Of a stretch of 64,000 nt of DNA, positions 61,392-64,000 are shown piece after piece. The DNA is from an uncultured Bacteroidales bacterium (GTDB lineage Bacteria; Bacteroidota; Bacteroidia; Bacteroidales; Bacteroidaceae), in contig CACWIN010000005.1 in NCBI GenBank assembly GCA_902760965.1, forward strand, positions 26,018 to 90,017, read 5' to 3'. The notes beneath the pieces were generated by a model. The model did no database searches. It was not told where the DNA came from and saw only the letters and a program-made list of their open reading frames with translations. How positions within the stretch are numbered: position 1 is the stretch's first letter; the number at the start of each line of letters is the position of its first letter. The position numbers and the translations under genes are program-made.

Positions 61392-61423
61392 TTTGTAAAA
61401 TCAAAAAAACAGCACTATATTTG
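61392..61423 (+). promoter_or_regulatory. Promoter of the DUF4301 gene
   Basis: TTTG (61392-61395), 20 nt, TATATTTG (61416-61423), 30 nt before the ATG at 61453. A full-consensus Bacteroidota promoter. Confidence 0.65.
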
Positions 61424-61452
61424 ATACCAATAAGGACTTATTATTAATACAT

Positions 61453-62979
61453 ATGTTTGACGAGAAAGATCTTGAACAGTTTAAAGCCAAGGGAACCAGT
61501 GCTGAAAAAGTAAGTGCACAGTTGGAGTTGATAAAGAACGGATTCCCCTATCTGGAGTTGGATTCTGCCGCCTCAATAGGCAACGGAATTCTGGCGGTTG
61601 ATGAAAGTCAGTGCAGCAAATACATCAAGACATGGGATACTTACTGCAGCAGTGAGCATACCATCACCAAGTTTGTACCCGCATCGGGCGCTGCCAGCCG
61701 CATGTTCAAGGATCTGTTCGCTTTTCTGGATGCCGATTACTCGGTTCCCACCACCAAGTTTGAAAAAACATTCTTTGAAGGGATCGAAAAGTTTGCATTC
61801 TACAAGGACCTGGATGCTGCCTGCATTGCAAATGAGCAAAAGTCAATCAAGGACCTGATTGCCCAAGGCAATTACAAGGCTGTGGTTTCAAACCTTCTTG
61901 GTTCAAAGGGGCTCAATTACGGAGCACTGCCCAAAGGCCTGCTCAAATTCCATAAATACAGCAACACGGCACGCACCCCGTTTGAGGAGCATATGGCCGA
62001 GGGTTCAATGTATGCATCGGGTAACAACGGAATAGTAAACATCCATTTTACCGTATCGCCTGAACATTGGCCGCTGTTCAAGAAACTGGCTGCCAGTTGC
62101 AGCAAGAGCTTTACCAAACGTTTCGGCACCGGTTACAACATATCTTTCTCGGAGCAAAAGCCCAGTACCGACACCGTTGCCGCAGCTGCCGACGGTACAG
62201 CATTCCGCAATGATGACGGCTCCATCCTGTTCCGTCCCGGAGGTCATGGCGCACTCATTGAGAATCTTAATGAACTGGATACCGACATTGTGTTCATTAA
62301 GAATATAGATAATGTGGTACCGGATCACCTTAAGTCCGATACCATAACATACAAAAAACTGTTGGCCGGAATCCTGGTCGATGCCCAAAGCAAGGTATTT
62401 GATTATCTGCATATCCTTGACAGCGGCAAATACACCCCCGCCCAGCTAAAAAAGATTTCAAAATTTGTAGCCGATTCACTGTGCTGCCGCAAGAAAGACC
62501 TTGACAAGCTTGACAGCAAGCAACTTGCAGACTGGCTCCGCAGCAAGCTGGACCGCCCCATCCGCGTATGCGGCATGGTAAAGAACGTAGGCGAGCCCGG
62601 TGGCGGCCCGTTCCTGGCATACAACGCCGACGGTACCGTATCGCTCCAGATTCTTGAAAGCTCGCAGATTGACCTGAATGACGCCCGTAAAAAGGAGATG
62701 TTCACCAAAGGCACCCACTTTAACCCAGTTGACCTGGTTTGCGCAGTACGCAACTACAAGGGTAAAAAGTTCAACCTGCCCGATTACGTTGACAAATCAA
62801 CCGGCTTTATATCAAGCAAATCCAAGAACGGTCGCGAGCTTAAGGCCCTGGAACTTCCCGGTCTGTGGAACGGTGCCATGAGTGACTGGAACACCATCTT
62901 TGTTGAGGTTCCGCTAAGCACCTTCAACCCCGTAAAGACGGTTAATGACCTTTTGCGTCCTCAGCACCAGCCAGCTTAA
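61453..62979 (+). CDS. DUF4301 family protein
   Basis: 508 residues, cytoplasmic, no membrane segment. The family pattern is clear in PASGAASRMFKDLFAFLD (about 75-92) and RPGGHGALIENLNELDTDIVFIKNIDNV (about 262-289), the latter recalling nucleotidyltransferase-like (UTP-sugar pyrophosphorylase-type) folds, an inference only. Function unknown. Full length. The 3' end overlaps the convergent secreted-protein gene by 4 nt. Confidence 0.85.
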   Translation: MFDEKDLEQFKAKGTSAEKVSAQLELIKNGFPYLELDSAASIGNGILAVDESQCSKYIKTWDTYCSSEHTITKFVPASGAASRMFKDLFAFLDADYSVPTTKFEKTFFEGIEKFAFYKDLDAACIANEQKSIKDLIAQGNYKAVVSNLLGSKGLNYGALPKGLLKFHKYSNTARTPFEEHMAEGSMYASGNNGIVNIHFTVSPEHWPLFKKLAASCSKSFTKRFGTGYNISFSEQKPSTDTVAAAADGTAFRNDDGSILFRPGGHGALIENLNELDTDIVFIKNIDNVVPDHLKSDTITYKKLLAGILVDAQSKVFDYLHILDSGKYTPAQLKKISKFVADSLCCRKKDLDKLDSKQLADWLRSKLDRPIRVCGMVKNVGEPGGGPFLAYNADGTVSLQILESSQIDLNDARKKEMFTKGTHFNPVDLVCAVRNYKGKKFNLPDYVDKSTGFISSKSKNGRELKALELPGLWNGAMSDWNTIFVEVPLSTFNPVKTVNDLLRPQHQPA

Positions 62980-63761
62980 TAAAACAGCTTCTTTTCAGTG
63001 CTGACCGTACCGTCACTGTAGCGTGTCACTACCAATATCAGGCCAGATGGCGAATCCGTTGTCTGGCCTGTAATATTGTAGTACTTTGTTTCCAAGACTT
63101 GAACGGGTTGAGTTTCTTTTTCTTCAACCAAGGTAGGATTTAATAATACCACTTGCATATACATATTAGGTTGGATGTATGTGAAACATCCAATCTCATA
63201 GAGTGTACGTGACATTTCAAATATGTCAGTTGTCTTAGAGAGTCCAAACATGCCTTCCTTCTTAGAATTGTAAGGATTGGGAGTATTGACCAAACCATAC
63301 ACATCTGCTATGCTGTCCATCTGATTCTGGCTGTACCCATTCCTGATTCCGTAAGCTATCTCGTTGAATATGCACATTTCAATCTCATCAAGCTTAATGG
63401 GATCTCCATTGAGGTATTGTTCATAGCTAACTCTCTCTGCGTATATCCTGCGTGCAACCAATATTGAATTGTTGTTTAGTAATTTTGAAACCACAGGGTC
63501 TATCAATGAATCAACAACTATTACCTTGCAAATGTCATCGCCTACCCAACCTTCAATCTGATAGTTTCCATTGAACTCATCTTCAAAAAATGAAATCAGA
63601 TAATCCTGTGTTACATCAGTACTTTTCTTGACAAAGAATCTATCAGGTATCACAACATAATCCTGATATAACGGGGAGATTATTTCTGTATGACCAATTA
63701 AAGGAAATAACAGCAATGCTATTGTCATTGACCTTTTCAGATTAAATATCATTCGTTTCAT
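62976..63761 (-). CDS. Secreted protein with T9SS-like C-terminal tail, unknown function
   Basis: 261 residues. Signal peptide (about 1-26), then IISPLYQDYVVIPDRFFVKKSTD and a body without recognised domain. The last 40 residues, YYNITGQTTDSPSGLILVVTRYSDGTVSTEKKL, match the pattern of type A type-IX sorting tails (YxxxGQ...P.GlY.v....dG....kk). The part with FVK and TD resembles peptidase prodomains, so it may be a degenerate relative. AT-richer than neighbours. Its promoter (-7 TATATTTG at 63833-63840) abuts the hexanucleotide repeat. Confidence 0.6.
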   Translation of the reverse strand: MKRMIFNLKRSMTIALLLFPLIGHTEIISPLYQDYVVIPDRFFVKKSTDVTQDYLISFFEDEFNGNYQIEGWVGDDICKVIVVDSLIDPVVSKLLNNNSILVARRIYAERVSYEQYLNGDPIKLDEIEMCIFNEIAYGIRNGYSQNQMDSIADVYGLVNTPNPYNSKKEGMFGLSKTTDIFEMSRTLYEIGCFTYIQPNMYMQVVLLNPTLVEEKETQPVQVLETKYYNITGQTTDSPSGLILVVTRYSDGTVSTEKKLFY

Positions 63762-63832
63762 AACATGTCGGATTTAGGCATCAATAATATGTGTTTTGCT
63801 TTTCTTTGTGAGCAAAATCATTATCTATTAGG

Positions 63833-63840
63833 CAAATATA
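63833..63840 (-). promoter_or_regulatory. -7 box next to the hexanucleotide repeat
   Basis: Minus-strand TATATTTG, perfect TAnnTTTG, about 72 nt before the ATG at 63761. The repeat begins 5 nt upstream; on this strand it reads TTTTTG, so TTTG elements sit 16 or 22 nt away, on either side of the usual 19-20. Confidence 0.45.
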
Positions 63841-63844
63841 TAAA

Positions 63845-63886
63845 CAAAAACAAAAACAAAAACAAAAACAAAAACAAAAACAAAAA
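63845..63886. repeat. Hexanucleotide microsatellite (CAAAAA)7
   Basis: Seven perfect copies of CAAAAA, 42 nt, flanked by AAA and by CTTTTTTTT. It lies in the 186-bp divergent gap between the secreted-protein gene and the gene running off the right edge. Such arrays change length by slippage. Its reading as a Phe-Cys repeat in an open frame on the minus strand is a by-product. Confidence 0.9.
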
Positions 63887-63947
63887 CTTTTTTTTATAAT
63901 TGCAACTTGAAGAGTAAAAGGATGGTATTCATAAAACAGTACCAAAT

Positions 63948-64000
63948 ATGAAAAAAAGTATTGTTTATTACACATTAGCTTTGGCATTAATGCCATTGAC
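63948..64000 (+). CDS. Signal-peptide-containing protein, start only (runs off the right edge)
   Basis: Eighteen codons are visible: MKKSIVYYTLALALMPLT, a typical Sec signal peptide start, after a short A-rich leader. The rest lies beyond the window, so identity is unknown. A TATAATTG (63893-63900) is a weak -7 candidate. It is divergent from the other secreted-protein gene, sharing the repeat-containing gap. Confidence 0.6.
   Translation, partial: MKKSIVYYTLALALMPL

Noticed and set aside
63781-63996. A 71-codon minus-strand frame with a Phe-Cys repeat
   Set aside because: The repeat is the hexanucleotide array read in one frame; flanks show no protein features and the frame overlaps a better-supported start on the other strand.

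Overview
The window is a stretch of chromosome from a member of the Bacteroidota, most likely a gut Bacteroidales near Bacteroides/Prevotella. The evidence is the TAnnTTTG -7 promoter box (often with TTG/TTTG 19-20 nt upstream) before many genes, the lineage-typical families (DUF3256, DUF3078, DUF4293, DUF4301, DUF5063, CHU_C, an Rpb6/omega-like subunit next to BamD, a fused DUF5112/DUF5113-type sensor), SPII lipoproteins ending in Cys, and almost no Shine-Dalgarno sequences. It is mostly core chromosome; no prophage, IS element, CRISPR array or rRNA operon is visible.

Layout. 1-5000: xylose/xyloside use (xylA partial, xylB, PA14-containing GH31 lipoprotein). 5.1-6.0 kb: class II fructose-bisphosphate aldolase with an internal in-frame gap. 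6.2-9.4 kb: polar amino-acid-type ABC operon with an unusual substrate-binding/permease fusion. 9.6-15.2 kb: rpmE, then a minus-strand run of RNA-modification and nuclease genes (truA, rsmE, bifunctional nuclease, rlmI-like, RNase D-like). 15.3-23.7 kb: plus-strand ftsK, lolA-like, trxB, metF, metH, MFS. 23.7-31.7 kb: uvrA, CHU_C protein, LysM/binding-protein lipid-envelope protein, OM barrel, DUF4293-rpoZ-bamD. 31.8-33.9 kb: C69 dipeptidase and a C_GCAxxG_C_C protein. 34.0-36.3 kb: AT-richer accessory patch (FISUMP-like lipoprotein and an AbiE-type pair). 36.3-49.4 kb: uvrB, purU, SDR, DUF3078, yidC, S9 peptidase, dsbD, flavin reductase, rluA. 49.4-52.9 kb: a regulatory cluster with small-RNA candidates, a receiver-only protein, a membrane AraC regulator, a tyrosine phosphatase and tRNA-Arg. 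52.9-60.1 kb: small membrane proteins, a LuxR-type response regulator and a 1395-residue fused double sensor kinase. 60.2-64 kb: trmO, DUF1573, DUF4301, a secreted protein, and a hexanucleotide repeat before a gene running off the end.

The most interesting structure is outside the proteins. Two pairs of short promoter-hairpin units, in intergenic space, keep an identical 5' segment and a conserved hairpin position while the stem sequence differs: type A at 12.72-12.79 kb (minus) and 49.47-49.55 kb (plus), type B at 49.70-49.82 kb and 52.47-52.58 kb (both plus). They look like two families of small RNAs. Among proteins, the aldolase missing a metal-ligand segment, the permuted binding protein fused to a permease, the receiver with Glu in place of the phosphoacceptor Asp, and the double kinase with complementary losses deserve a second look. 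Family names rest on my reading of motifs; no database search was run.
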